From a virus: a stretch of 31,349 nt of DNA. The stretch is taken from IMG/VR virus record IMGVR_UViG_3300037191_001127, positions 1 to 31,349 of that record. The stretch is one strand, 5' to 3'. Below, piece after piece: positions 14,226-22,437 of the stretch; position 1 is the first letter of the stretch, and each line of letters opens with the position of its first letter. Position numbers and translations under genes: made by a program. The notes beneath the pieces were generated by a model, which did not search any database, was not told the DNA's origin, and saw only the letters and a program-made list of their open reading frames with translations.

Positions 14226-14768
14226 ATGAAATCATTTAAAAGTTACATAAACGAATCAATTAAACCAAACTCAGTTTTAATAAAAATGGATAGAAGTCGC
14301 CTTGACCCAGACGTTCAACGGCAAACATTGCAATTTGATCCTAGACAAATCAAAAAAGCACTTATTAAAATATTAAGTGATGATGCTAAAAAAGCAATGA
14401 AAACTTCGTATATAGATGATGCAGACTTTGTTAACAGTAAAACTGACTCAACAATGGGTACTATACGTAAAGATAATACACTTGCTGATTTGGCAGCACA
14501 AATAGAAAAATGGACTAAAGCAAACGCAGCTGCGTTTGCTCCTAAACAACCTAAACCAATAGTAGATATTAAATCTGATACAAGAGCTATAATTACAACA
14601 AGTGATGAGATGGGTGCTGAAATCAAGAAAAAATTACACAATGCAAAAACAGGAATTAAAATTAGAGTAATGAAACGCAAATCTGGTGCAATGGTTTATA
14701 TTGATACTAATGATGAAGAAAGTCTAAACAAAACTATTGAACAAGTTGAGAAAATGTTGGATATGTAA
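14226..14768 (+). CDS. Candidate internal head protein (capsid-targeting-like N-terminus)
   Basis: A 180-aa protein starting MKSFKSYINE|S, the same pattern as the gene at 13141 and as the T4 capsid targeting sequence MKTYQEFIAE, with Ile-x-Glu where prohead protease would cut. The body is a mixed alpha/beta, highly charged protein (helical RQIKKALIKILSDDAKKAMK, then a C-terminal IKIRVMKRKSGAMVYID unit) with no catalytic motif I recognise. It has both a sigma70-type promoter and a possible late promoter upstream. I infer a packaged internal protein; the alternative is a coincidental N-terminal match. Confidence 0.78.
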   Translation: MKSFKSYINESIKPNSVLIKMDRSRLDPDVQRQTLQFDPRQIKKALIKILSDDAKKAMKTSYIDDADFVNSKTDSTMGTIRKDNTLADLAAQIEKWTKANAAAFAPKQPKPIVDIKSDTRAIITTSDEMGAEIKKKLHNAKTGIKIRVMKRKSGAMVYIDTNDEESLNKTIEQVEKMLDM

Positions 14769-14794
14769 TATTTTTATTTAAAATGAGAAGTAAA

Positions 14795-15120
14795 ATGATA
14801 AAGCAACCAAGTTCTGTAGGATTTATAGGTACATTTAACGAGATTATAACTAACTATCAAAAAGTATTTTGTAGAGAATATAATCTCAGTGAGAAAAAAC
14901 ACTATATTATAAATCCAAAAATGAAAGGTGTTAGGGTAAATATATTAAATGTACTGGAATATATCCACAATATGAATTTAGCGCATCGCAAGTTGGGTCA
15001 GAATTTAGAATTTATAATAGTACATCTGGGCCGATTGAAATGGTAGGAAGCACAGGTGGACATCACGAAACTGACGATAAATATATATTTGAAATAATAA
15101 GATGTCAGTCAAAAGATTAA
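14795..15120 (+). pseudogene. Frameshifted small gene (one base short in a G-run)
   Basis: The reading frame from the ATG at 14795 (GAGAAG site just upstream) stays open to about 14936 with sensible sequence (MIKQPSSVGFIGTF). It then runs into an unconvincing tail ending at 15046. The other frame gives a coherent second half from 14936 to TAA at 15118-15120 (GIYPQYEFSASQVG, FRIYNSTSGPIEMVGSTGG, KYIFEIIRC). Adding one G to the GGG run at 14934-14936 would join them as GVRGKY. Predicted intact product about 108 aa, beta-rich, function unknown. Either a real recent mutation or a sequencing/assembly error. Confidence 0.65.
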
Positions 15121-15144
15121 TAACAAATTATATTTAAATAAACG

Positions 15145-15173
15145 TTAACATTTCGTTCTCGCTATGATATAAT
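15145..15173 (+). promoter_or_regulatory. sigma70-type promoter for topoisomerase large-subunit gene
   Basis: TTAACA (15145-15150), 17-bp spacer, extended -10 TGATATAAT with TATAAT at 15168-15173, then the recurring leader ATAGTTACATAAACTGATAA and an AAAGGA ribosome site. Confidence 0.85.
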
Positions 15174-15198
15174 AGTTACATAAACTGATAAAGGATAA

Positions 15199-17025
15199 AT
15201 GATGAGTGAAGAATTTAAGATTTTAACACCGCGGCAGCACATTCGTGCTCGTATCGGTATGTATATGGGTTCGAGTTCTAAAGAAGAAGTCGAAAGATTT
15301 GTTCTAGGTACTTGGAAAAAAACTTTGTATGTTCCTGCTTTATCTAAAATGGTTGATGAAATTCTTGATAATTCAATTGATGAGGCAATTAGAACAAACT
15401 TCAAATATGGAAACAAAATTAATGTTTCTGTTGATGGTGATTCTGTAACTGTTTCTGATAACGGTAGAGGTATACCGCAAGACGAGATATATGACGAGGT
15501 CACGGGAGCTAACATCTATAGACCTGTTGCTGCTTGGACAAAAGTCAATGCAGGTACAAGTTTCGATGACAATCGAGTCACTATAGGAACCAACGGAGTT
15601 GGTTCCTCTGCAACTAATTTCCTTTCATCTAAATTTTTAGGAAGAACTTGGTCAAATGGAAAAATGATCGAAGTTGATTGTAAAGATGGTGGTGAAGAAC
15701 TTAAAGTCAGCGAATATCAAAAAGAAGGCAATGGAACTGAAGTTGCTTTTACTGCAGACTTTAGCTTGTTTGAAGTCGACAACTTACAAGACTTAGATAC
15801 TGTTGAGTTAATCGAAGACCGATTAATTGGATTACAAATGGCGTTTCCTGAGATTGCTTTTTCATTCAATAAGAAACGAATTAAAGTTAGTAACCTTAAG
15901 AAATATTCTGAAATGTTTAGTAATAATAATATTGTTGAGAAAGATGATAATTTATCGTTTTTCTTTGGTCCTTCTGAAGATGGTTTCCGGACAACAAGTT
16001 ATATAAACGGAGTGAATACTAGACAAGGCGGAACATACATAGATTATGTGATGAACGGTGTTGTTGATGAGCTAGTCAAATTAGTCAAAAGAAAACATAA
16101 AATAGAAGTCGTTAAAACCACTATTAAAGCTGGAATAACTTTCGTATTATTTGCTCGTAACTTTACAAATCCAAAATTTGACAGCCAAACAAAAGAACGT
16201 CTAACTAATTCTATGTCTGATGTAAGAAATCATTTTGCTACTACTAGTGCTAAAGATCATGCTTATTATGCTCGTAAAATCATGGATACTCCAGAAATTA
16301 TCGATCCTATAATTGAAGCTCAATTAGCTAAAAAAATAGCTGCTGATAGACGAGCTGCAACGATGGCTCAAAAGAAATTAAAGAAAATTAAAGTTGCAAA
16401 ACACATATCTGCAAACAGATCTGATGCAACTTTAAAGATTGTAGAAGGCGATTCTGCAATGGGTTTCTTACTTAAAGTACGCGATGCAAACAAAGTCGGT
16501 GCTTATCCTCTTCGTGGTGTTATCATGAATACTTGGGATATGAAACCTGCTGACGTATTAAAGAATAAAGAACTTAGCGAATTAACAGCTATACTAGGTC
16601 TTGATATAAACGATCCAAATAGTGTTGTCAATATGACATACAAAAATATTGCAATACTAACAGACGCCGATCATGATGGAATTGGACATATTTGCCCACT
16701 TCTTATTACATTCTTCTACAAATTCTGGCCAAGACTTTTAACTGAACATAGAGTTAAAATTACAAGAACACCGATTATGATTTCAACAATTAAAAACGAA
16801 GTCAAGTGGTTCTATACATACGAGGAAGCAAATGATTTCAAAACAGAATCTAAGAGTTGGTATCATAGGTATATCAAAGGCTTGGGAAGTCTTAACGAAC
16901 AAGAGTATGATACCATTATTAACAAACCTGTATACGATACTGTCACTGTTGATGATGCTAAATATTTTGAAATGATGTTTGGTAAAGATGCTGGATTACG
17001 TAAAGAGTTTATGTTCGAGGAATAA
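15199..17025 (+). CDS. 39: DNA topoisomerase II large subunit (gp39/gp60-type)
   Basis: A 608-aa GyrB-like subunit with ATPase and TOPRIM domains. The GHKL ATPase motifs are EILDNSIDEA (54-63), DNGRGIP (87-93) and IGTNGVGSS (129-137). The TOPRIM motifs are EGDSA (416-420) and TDADHDG (488-494). In T4 this function is split between gp39 (516 aa) and gp60; here one chain carries all motifs. With the gp52-like protein at 17392 it forms the phage type II topoisomerase that relieves torsion at forks. ATG at 15199 and 15202 are both possible starts; two tiny genes separate it from gp52. Confidence 0.93.
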   Translation: MMSEEFKILTPRQHIRARIGMYMGSSSKEEVERFVLGTWKKTLYVPALSKMVDEILDNSIDEAIRTNFKYGNKINVSVDGDSVTVSDNGRGIPQDEIYDEVTGANIYRPVAAWTKVNAGTSFDDNRVTIGTNGVGSSATNFLSSKFLGRTWSNGKMIEVDCKDGGEELKVSEYQKEGNGTEVAFTADFSLFEVDNLQDLDTVELIEDRLIGLQMAFPEIAFSFNKKRIKVSNLKKYSEMFSNNNIVEKDDNLSFFFGPSEDGFRTTSYINGVNTRQGGTYIDYVMNGVVDELVKLVKRKHKIEVVKTTIKAGITFVLFARNFTNPKFDSQTKERLTNSMSDVRNHFATTSAKDHAYYARKIMDTPEIIDPIIEAQLAKKIAADRRAATMAQKKLKKIKVAKHISANRSDATLKIVEGDSAMGFLLKVRDANKVGAYPLRGVIMNTWDMKPADVLKNKELSELTAILGLDINDPNSVVNMTYKNIAILTDADHDGIGHICPLLITFFYKFWPRLLTEHRVKITRTPIMISTIKNEVKWFYTYEEANDFKTESKSWYHRYIKGLGSLNEQEYDTIINKPVYDTVTVDDAKYFEMMFGKDAGLRKEFMFEE

Positions 17026-17029
17026 TACT

Positions 17030-17170
17030 ATGACTAGACCATACGAGTTAAAGCAAATGGCTCCACCAGATTGCAAACCTATTTTTGATAGTAAGGGTAT
17101 TCATGTAGGGTGGAAAAGAAAGGACTCAGACGGACAAGAGTGGGAATTTTATCCAACACATTTACAGTAA
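17030..17170 (+). CDS. Small hypothetical protein
   Basis: A 46-aa protein, MTRPYELKQMAPPDCKPIFD with GWKRKDSDGQEWEF following. I take the ATG at 17030, which starts 4 nt after the topoisomerase stop, because a longer start in the same frame would lie inside that gene. Function unknown. Confidence 0.6.
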   Translation: MTRPYELKQMAPPDCKPIFDSKGIHVGWKRKDSDGQEWEFYPTHLQ

Positions 17171-17181
17171 GGAATAATATT

Positions 17182-17349
17182 ATGGTTAAACGAATTGATA
17201 AAGATACAAACAATCTCGATTGGAAACTGTGGGACGAATGTTTAGCTAAATCTCAGCTTGCTTATGAAGAAGACATTATCAAATTTGAGCAGCTTGATGA
17301 TTATGCTGCATCATTATATAATTCAAAAATAAACGTTGACATTTCATAA
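17182..17349 (+). CDS. Small hypothetical protein
   Basis: A 55-aa protein, acidic and helical (MVKRIDKDTNNLDWKLWDEC...), with a GGAAT site. Its last codons overlap the -35 region of the next promoter (17336-17341). Function unknown. Confidence 0.6.
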   Translation: MVKRIDKDTNNLDWKLWDECLAKSQLAYEEDIIKFEQLDDYAASLYNSKINVDIS

Positions 17350-17364
17350 TGAATGCGATATAAT
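17336..17364 (+). promoter_or_regulatory. sigma70-type promoter for gp52 gene
   Basis: TTGACA (17336-17341), 17-bp spacer, TATAAT (17359-17364), with the leader ATAGTATCATAAATTAAATA before the start at 17392. Confidence 0.85.
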
Positions 17365-17391
17365 AGTATCATAAATTAAATAAGGTAGATT

Positions 17392-18756
17392 ATGGTTGAT
17401 TTAACAAGTTTTACAAATGACGATAATACTGTAGTATCGAATGACAATATGTATCCAATTTCTAAAGTTGCTGCTAACGAATGGAAATCATTCGCGATGT
17501 ATACTGTAGAGTCACGAGCTATTCCAAATATGATAGATGGTATGAAACCTGTACAGCGGTTTTATCTATATTCATCTATTATGAATTCGAAATCTACGTT
17601 CAAGAAAGTATCAGCTGTTTCAGGTATCATATCAGATTATGGTTATAACCACGGAGAATCCTCTGCTGCAGGTGCAGGTGTGTTAATGGCAGCTGAGTGG
17701 AATAACAATCTTTGTTTAATCGAAGGTCGTGGTTCATTTGGTACTCGCTTAATACAAGAAGCTGGTGCTCCAAGATATGTTTACACCAAGTTGCACGATA
17801 ATTTCAACAAATATATTAAAGACATCAATTTAGCTCCGGTTCACGACGATCCTGAGCATGAACCGCCGTCATTCTATTTACCAGTTATTCCGTTAGTTCT
17901 CGTGAATGGCACCAAAGGTATCGCAACTGGTTTCGCTACAAACGTCGTGCCCCGCGATCCTAATAGTGTTATTAAAGCATGTAGAGAATATTTAACAAAG
18001 GGTAAAATCACAAGACAACCTAAAATTAAATTTCCAGACTTTAAAGGCACCGTCGTTAATGGCGACGAACCTAACAAATATAATGTGTGTGGTCTTTATA
18101 ATAGGAAGAGTAAAACACAACTGGCTATTACTGAAGTACCATATGGATTCGATCGTGAGTCTTATGTTAAAGTATTAGACAAACTGGAAGATGATGGAGA
18201 TATTGTTGGTTATGATGATTTATGCGACAAGACTGGTTTTTGCTTTGAAGTTAAATTAAAACTAAATACAGCGTCAAGCTGGAACGATGCGAAAATATTA
18301 CAAAAGTTTAAACTTACTAAATCAATATCTGAAAACTTGACTGTAATCGACTACAATGGTAAGTTGCGCGAATACGATGATGCGCGACAGCTTATTAAAG
18401 ACTTCTGTGATTTTAGGTTGGGTATCTTACAAAAACGTATCGATATACAAATTAGTGACATATCAGAAAAAGCCAGATGGTTAAATGTCAAAATGAATTT
18501 TATCCAAGCTGTATTAGACGATAATATCGTATTTAAGAATAAGAAAAAAGCTCAAGTTGTAGACCAAATGATTAATGCTTTAATTCCGCTTTGTAACGAT
18601 GATTCTGAACGTTTGCTTCGTATTAACATTATGAGCTTAACAGACGAAATGGTTAAAAGCCTAGCAAAAGAAATTAAAGAAGCTCAAGCTGAACTAAAAT
18701 TCTGGAAAACAACAACACCTAGTAACCAATTCACAACAGATATTGATAAACTATAA
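17392..18756 (+). CDS. 52: DNA topoisomerase II medium subunit (gp52-type)
   Basis: A 454-aa GyrA-like breakage-reunion subunit (T4 gp52: 442 aa). DGMKPVQRFYLYS (49-61) and SDYGYNHGESS (81-91) are the winged-helix blocks, and the active-site Tyr129 lies in EAGAPRYVYTK (123-133, after Arg128). A long charged C-terminal helix (about 390-440) would form the coiled-coil gate. It works with the large subunit at 15199. Its stop overlaps the convergent minus-strand gene by a few bases. Confidence 0.92.
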   Translation: MVDLTSFTNDDNTVVSNDNMYPISKVAANEWKSFAMYTVESRAIPNMIDGMKPVQRFYLYSSIMNSKSTFKKVSAVSGIISDYGYNHGESSAAGAGVLMAAEWNNNLCLIEGRGSFGTRLIQEAGAPRYVYTKLHDNFNKYIKDINLAPVHDDPEHEPPSFYLPVIPLVLVNGTKGIATGFATNVVPRDPNSVIKACREYLTKGKITRQPKIKFPDFKGTVVNGDEPNKYNVCGLYNRKSKTQLAITEVPYGFDRESYVKVLDKLEDDGDIVGYDDLCDKTGFCFEVKLKLNTASSWNDAKILQKFKLTKSISENLTVIDYNGKLREYDDARQLIKDFCDFRLGILQKRIDIQISDISEKARWLNVKMNFIQAVLDDNIVFKNKKKAQVVDQMINALIPLCNDDSERLLRINIMSLTDEMVKSLAKEIKEAQAELKFWKTTTPSNQFTTDIDKL

Positions 18757-18969
18757 ATTGTAAACTTCAAGTATGGCGGTGATTAATTTCTCCGCCAATT
18801 CCTTATCACTCCGCGTTTCTAACTTAAAATTAATCTTTTCTAAATCTGTATGGTAATCACACATATCGTTAAGCTCAGCAAGAGATATAGAACCATCGAG
18901 ATACATAATTTGTATCTCGCTTATTTCTGACTCGATATCATCTATTATGTTGTGTACTAAATCTGACAT
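18751..18969 (-). CDS. Small hypothetical protein on the opposite strand
   Basis: A 72-aa acidic, helical protein starting MSDLVHNIIDDIESEISEIQ. I place the start at 18969 because of the strong AAGGAG site 7 nt upstream; a further upstream ATG would lack one. It is the only likely minus-strand gene within the plus-strand block and is convergent with gp52. Function unknown. Confidence 0.65.
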   Translation of the reverse strand: MSDLVHNIIDDIESEISEIQIMYLDGSISLAELNDMCDYHTDLEKINFKLETRSDKELAEKLITAILEVYNL

Positions 18970-18990
18970 TTTGAACTCCTTGGAAGCTTG

Positions 18991-18998
18991 TATAAATA
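18991..18998 (+). promoter_or_regulatory. T4-type late promoter
   Basis: TATAAATA, 39 nt before the start of the tail-tube-like gene. A late promoter before a virion gene is the expected arrangement. Confidence 0.65.
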
Positions 18999-19036
18999 AG
19001 AGTATTACTTTCATTAATATTTTATAGGTTAAACAA

Positions 19037-19519
19037 ATGGATACTAATTATTTATCAACGGCGAGTTTTTCTATATCGATTGATCGTTTGCCTAATGTTG
19101 AATTTAATACTCAAAAAATAAACATTCCTTCTATATCATCTGGTAATATCAATACTGGCTCTCCGCTTGGTAATATTTTTAATGTTGGTGATAGATTAGA
19201 ATATGATGATCTAATTTTATCGTTTATAGTTAATGAGACTATGGACAATTATTTAGAAATAACAAATTGGCTTATAGGAATAAGTGCTCCACAAGAAAGC
19301 TCTCAATATGGTAAATTTCCAAACGGACTTACTGAAAAAGCTGACATAATTATCCTTATTACGAATAGTCACAAAAACCCACACTTAAGAATTACTTTCG
19401 TTGACTGTTTTCCAATAAGTTTATCTGATATTCAACTAGACGTTACTGCAACAACAATCGAATATCCAGAAGCAACTGCAACTTTCAAGTATAATTATTT
19501 TAAAATAGAAAAAATATAA
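19037..19519 (+). CDS. Tail-tube-like virion protein (gp19-type fold)
   Basis: A 160-aa, beta-rich protein with the layout of T4-type tail tube and tube-initiator proteins. FSISIDRLPNVEFNTQKINI (11-30) fits the N-terminal strand and iPg-type turn. VGDRLEYDDLILSFIVNETM (50-69) fits the GDR.F.D block of gp19, and DCFPISLSDIQLDV (122-135) plus the C-terminal FKYNYFKI fits the LWPTNVGELQLD and final strand. I cannot decide between tube protein, baseplate tube initiator (gp48/54-like) or another tube-fold protein. The late promoter at 18991-18998 supports a structural role. Confidence 0.6.
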   Translation: MDTNYLSTASFSISIDRLPNVEFNTQKINIPSISSGNINTGSPLGNIFNVGDRLEYDDLILSFIVNETMDNYLEITNWLIGISAPQESSQYGKFPNGLTEKADIIILITNSHKNPHLRITFVDCFPISLSDIQLDVTATTIEYPEATATFKYNYFKIEKI

Positions 19520-19522
19520 TTG

Positions 19523-19551
19523 TTGACATTTCATAATGATTGTGATATGAT
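19523..19551 (+). promoter_or_regulatory. sigma70-type promoter for uvsY
   Basis: TTGACA (19523-19528), 17-bp spacer, extended -10 TGATATGAT with TATGAT at 19546-19551, recurring leader, AAAGGA site. Confidence 0.85.
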
Positions 19552-19579
19552 AGTCGCATAAATTGATAAAGGATACATA

Positions 19580-20017
19580 ATGAGTATTGATGATCTAAGC
19601 GAGATATGGGCAAAAGATTCAACTATTGACGAAAACAATCTGATTAGTGAATCTAAAAATATACCTAAGCTTCATAGTAAATATTATAACATGTACTTCA
19701 ATGAAGTACTACGGGTCAAAAAACACAAAGCTGAATATAGAACTTTAGAACACCTGAAGCGATCATACTATGATGGTTCGATGGCTGAAGAGACCTTAAA
19801 TGAAATGAGTTGGAAGCCATTCCAACTCAAAGTTTTACGCAACGATGTCGACAAGCACATCCAAGCTGATAAAGATATCATAGCAAAAAGTTTAAAAGTT
19901 GACTATTATTCCGCTCGAGCTAATTATCTAGAGGATATTATTAAAACCATACACTCTCGCAATTTTATAATTAAGTCGATTATAGATGTGATGAAATTTC
20001 AGGCTGGGGAATATTAA
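19580..20017 (+). CDS. uvsY: UvsY-like recombination mediator
   Basis: A 145-aa protein resembling T4 UvsY (137 aa), which helps UvsX load on single-stranded DNA by displacing gp32. The N-terminal MSIDDLSEIWAKDSTIDENN matches the UvsY start, the helical middle carries HLKRSYYDGSM, and the C-terminal signature IHSRNFIIKSIIDVMKFQAG (125-144) aligns with IKSRGFAIKHIQDMRAFEAG. Charged and helical, as expected. UvsX and gp32 are not in this window. Confidence 0.87.
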   Translation: MSIDDLSEIWAKDSTIDENNLISESKNIPKLHSKYYNMYFNEVLRVKKHKAEYRTLEHLKRSYYDGSMAEETLNEMSWKPFQLKVLRNDVDKHIQADKDIIAKSLKVDYYSARANYLEDIIKTIHSRNFIIKSIIDVMKFQAGEY

Positions 20018-20020
20018 TCG

Positions 20021-20049
20021 TTGACATTTAGCTTTGAATGTGTTGTAAT
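20021..20049 (+). promoter_or_regulatory. sigma70-type promoter
   Basis: TTGACA (20021-20026), 17-bp spacer, TGTAAT (20044-20049), for the gene at 20080. Confidence 0.75.
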
Positions 20050-20079
20050 ATTCTCATAAATTGATAAAGGTAATAAATT

Positions 20080-20676
20080 ATGTTTGTACGAAATGTTGCA
20101 GTTCCTAAAGTTGAAACTAAGGAAATTGTTTTAAAGTCTAACACTGTAGTTACAATTAATTCTAATAAAAGGCAAGCTGACTATCATGTTCTGAGTAATG
20201 ATGGTGGTGTGTTAGTTGTTCAAGAAGTTAAATGTCTAAGTAATGTTAATGTCATACAAGACCATAATAATTATATGGAATGTGGTACAGATAAAACTGA
20301 AATTCTAGATATTTTTATAAAGATAGATCAAAATACAACTCCTATCTGTTTTAGTTGCGATTATTCTAAATCAAGATTTGTATACCAAAAAGAAGTTATT
20401 ACTCACGTACGCCAAGATGCCCGAATTACAACAGGTGACGAATTAAGTGGGTACCTTAATGACGATAATGACGAAAATCATGTTGCAGTTACTATTAGTG
20501 CAGTTTCAGATGAACAATTAGTACTAAATTATCACGATAATGATACTGATAAATCATTCTTTGCAGTTCTTGACAAAGATTCTATTATCTCTGACGGCGA
20601 TTGGAAAATCTTCCTTGAAAATGGTAACACATTACACTTAGATTCATCTGATATACGTTACACAGAAGCAGTATAA
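20080..20676 (+). CDS. Hypothetical protein, paralogue A of a tandem pair
   Basis: A 198-aa protein related to the gene at 21032. Shared blocks are MFVRN at the start, the VLSN..G.LV.QEV region (about 57-70), FVYQKEV (106-112), a GDE...GY segment, VTI.AV...QLVLN and SFFAVLDKD. The sequence is beta-rich and has no catalytic motif I recognise. It has its own promoter (20021-20049) with the standard leader. Function unknown. Confidence 0.75.
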   Translation: MFVRNVAVPKVETKEIVLKSNTVVTINSNKRQADYHVLSNDGGVLVVQEVKCLSNVNVIQDHNNYMECGTDKTEILDIFIKIDQNTTPICFSCDYSKSRFVYQKEVITHVRQDARITTGDELSGYLNDDNDENHVAVTISAVSDEQLVLNYHDNDTDKSFFAVLDKDSIISDGDWKIFLENGNTLHLDSSDIRYTEAV

Positions 20677-20696
20677 CCTTATAAAGTAATTATATT

Positions 20697-20969
20697 ATGA
20701 AATATGAATGTGTATACAAGTTTTGTTATTCTGATATGGAATCAAAAAGCAGAATAATGTTAGGTGATGTTGAAATTGAATTAAGTGACTTGTGCAATTT
20801 ATTAAACGCAAAAGATAAGAAAATCGACAATCTTAAAAATAAACTAGATAAGCATAGATGCAGTTTAGTAGCATGCATGACTGGTGTTGACGGACCAGCA
20901 TCAGCTCATGAAATTCAAGGCGTTGACATTTTGAGAGACGAATTAAAAGTACAGCGAAATAAAAAATAA
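20697..20969 (+). CDS. Small coiled-coil-like hypothetical protein
   Basis: A 90-aa protein with a charged helical middle (LLNAKDKKIDNLKNKLDKHR, about 35-54) and an otherwise unremarkable sequence (GVDGPASAHEIQGVDILRDE near the C-terminus). It begins 20 nt after paralogue A and is probably cotranscribed. Function unknown. Confidence 0.65.
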   Translation: MKYECVYKFCYSDMESKSRIMLGDVEIELSDLCNLLNAKDKKIDNLKNKLDKHRCSLVACMTGVDGPASAHEIQGVDILRDELKVQRNKK

Positions 20970-20972
20970 TAG

Positions 20973-21001
20973 TTGACATTTCGCTGTCATTATTTTATTA
21001 T
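20973..21001 (+). promoter_or_regulatory. sigma70-type promoter
   Basis: TTGACA (20973-20978), 17-bp spacer, TATTAT (20996-21001), standard leader, for paralogue B. Confidence 0.75.
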
Positions 21002-21031
21002 AGTTACATAAATTGATAAAGGCAATAAATT

Positions 21032-21619
21032 ATGTTCGTACGAAATACTAAAGTTGATGTAATTAAAACTAAGGAAATTGATCTAAAAGTAAATTCCTTA
21101 GTAAAAACTACAAGAAAATCACAAACCATCGACTGGAGAGTTCTAAGTAATCAAGATGGTACATTAGTCATACAGGAAGTTGGTTGGGGTTATAATGTGA
21201 GTGTTATTAAAGACAATGAAGAATTTAGAAGATGTGGTCAAGACAGAATTAAATTAGATAGTATTTCTATAGAAGTCTGCAAAAATAACACACCAGTTTA
21301 TTTTAGTCAAATTAATAAAACAAAATTTGTATACCAAAAAGAAGTTAGTACTAGTAATTATCTCGATGTACCAATTGTAATAGGCGATGAATTTCACGGA
21401 TACATTTACGATGATTATGTCTTTATTACTATTACTGCAGTAACACATAATCAATTAGTGTTAAATTGTAGTAATACTGAGAATAGCGAATCATTCTTTG
21501 CAATTCTTGACAAAAATACACTTAAGAGCGATGGTTTGTGGAAAATTAACACTAATGTTGCTGGCCTGGTACCGCAAATATTAGTAGTAGATTCAGATGA
21601 TGTTCGCTATATTGAATAG
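21032..21619 (+). CDS. Hypothetical protein, paralogue B of a tandem pair
   Basis: A 195-aa protein clearly related to the gene at 20080 over its whole length (MFVRN, WRVLSNQDGTLVIQEV, KFVYQKEVST, GDEFHGYI, TITAVTHNQLVLN, SFFAILDKN, DSDDVRYIE). The pair arose by tandem duplication together with the promoter and a small gene between them. Function unknown. Confidence 0.75.
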   Translation: MFVRNTKVDVIKTKEIDLKVNSLVKTTRKSQTIDWRVLSNQDGTLVIQEVGWGYNVSVIKDNEEFRRCGQDRIKLDSISIEVCKNNTPVYFSQINKTKFVYQKEVSTSNYLDVPIVIGDEFHGYIYDDYVFITITAVTHNQLVLNCSNTENSESFFAILDKNTLKSDGLWKINTNVAGLVPQILVVDSDDVRYIE

Positions 21620-21643
21620 TTAACATTTTGATTTGATTATAAT
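21620..21643 (+). promoter_or_regulatory. Promoter-like element with short spacer
   Basis: TTAACA (21620-21625) and TATAAT (21638-21643) with only 12 bp between, where sister promoters have 16-17. Flanks and leader match the family, so it looks like a deleted copy that may be weak. Confidence 0.45.
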
Positions 21644-21673
21644 AGTCTAATAAATTGATAAAGGAATTAAATT

Positions 21674-21946
21674 ATGAAAGTTACCGAGAATATAAATCAA
21701 TTATTTATTGACGATAGCGTATTCTGTCAAACAGTTGTTTCATACGCTACTGTAAAAGTTAAGAGACATCGATATTTTTGCACAAAAAGCGATATCGTTC
21801 CGCATGCTCTAGTCAATTCAGAGTTAACATTTGAAGAATTTATCGAAGACTTCTCGCTTGTATGGGGTTACGATATTGAAGATATAAACGATTTATGTGA
21901 TCTTAAACTCTTGTATCAACATGTTATGGAGAAAGGCAATGGATAA
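21674..21946 (+). CDS. Hypothetical protein
   Basis: A 90-aa acidic protein (MKVTENINQLFIDDSVFCQT...), predicted mixed alpha/beta, not recognised. Its stop overlaps the next start by 8 nt (ATGGATAA), so the two are translationally coupled. Confidence 0.65.
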   Translation: MKVTENINQLFIDDSVFCQTVVSYATVKVKRHRYFCTKSDIVPHALVNSELTFEEFIEDFSLVWGYDIEDINDLCDLKLLYQHVMEKGNG

Positions 21947-22286
21947 CAAAAACACAGAGTTAAGCCAACATATTACGCGTCCTACTCACGTTGGCGATGA
22001 TAACTTATATTACATGTATACTTCAAATGGATATATGCTACTCGAAGATGACGAATGGGACTACGTTAATACAATTCCTAATCTTAGACTATTAGATGAC
22101 ATCAGCAACGCAATTGAGCAAAGACGCGAAATAAAAAGACTTCACGATTTAATCGATGAACTTAAATATGATCTAGATAATGCAAATGAAGAACTTAATG
22201 CTAAGATTAAACTACTTAATGATCGTTGCAATGAGTCTGAATTTAAAGCTGTTGATATTTTATTAGGAATTACTAGTGATAATTAA
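21939..22286 (+). CDS. Hypothetical coiled-coil protein
   Basis: A 115-aa protein from the ATG at 21939, which has a GAGAAAGG site just upstream; an upstream in-frame ATG lies inside the preceding gene and lacks one. The N-terminal half is aromatic and acidic (YYMYTSNGYMLLEDDEWDY), and the second half is a long charged helix (IEQRREIKRLHDLIDELKYD onward) typical of a coiled coil. Function unknown. Confidence 0.65.
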   Translation: MDNKNTELSQHITRPTHVGDDNLYYMYTSNGYMLLEDDEWDYVNTIPNLRLLDDISNAIEQRREIKRLHDLIDELKYDLDNANEELNAKIKLLNDRCNESEFKAVDILLGITSDN

Positions 22287-22301
22287 TTTAGGAATTATAT
22301 T

Positions 22302-22433
22302 ATGAAACGAACAATAGGTGAAACAGTAACAAGGTTCTGGTGTGGTGATAGATTTGTCTTCACATATCGTGGAAATGGTGAATGGGAGTGTGACAAAAAC
22401 CCGTACCCAATAGCCATATACGACTTCGATTAA
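22302..22433 (+). CDS. Very small hypothetical protein
   Basis: A 43-aa reading frame, MKRTIGETVTRFWCGDRFVF and then a Gly-Asn-Gly-Glu-Trp segment, with a GGAAT site 7 nt before the ATG. It fills an otherwise empty gap before uvsW, so it is probably real. Function unknown. Confidence 0.5.
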   Translation: MKRTIGETVTRFWCGDRFVFTYRGNGEWECDKNPYPIAIYDFD

Positions 22434-22437
22434 TTTT

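Noticed and set aside
14315-14680. 121-aa hydrophobic reading frame on the minus strand that could pass for a membrane protein
   Set aside because: It is the antisense shadow of the head protein candidate at 14226, which has a clear promoter, ribosome site and N-terminal motif.
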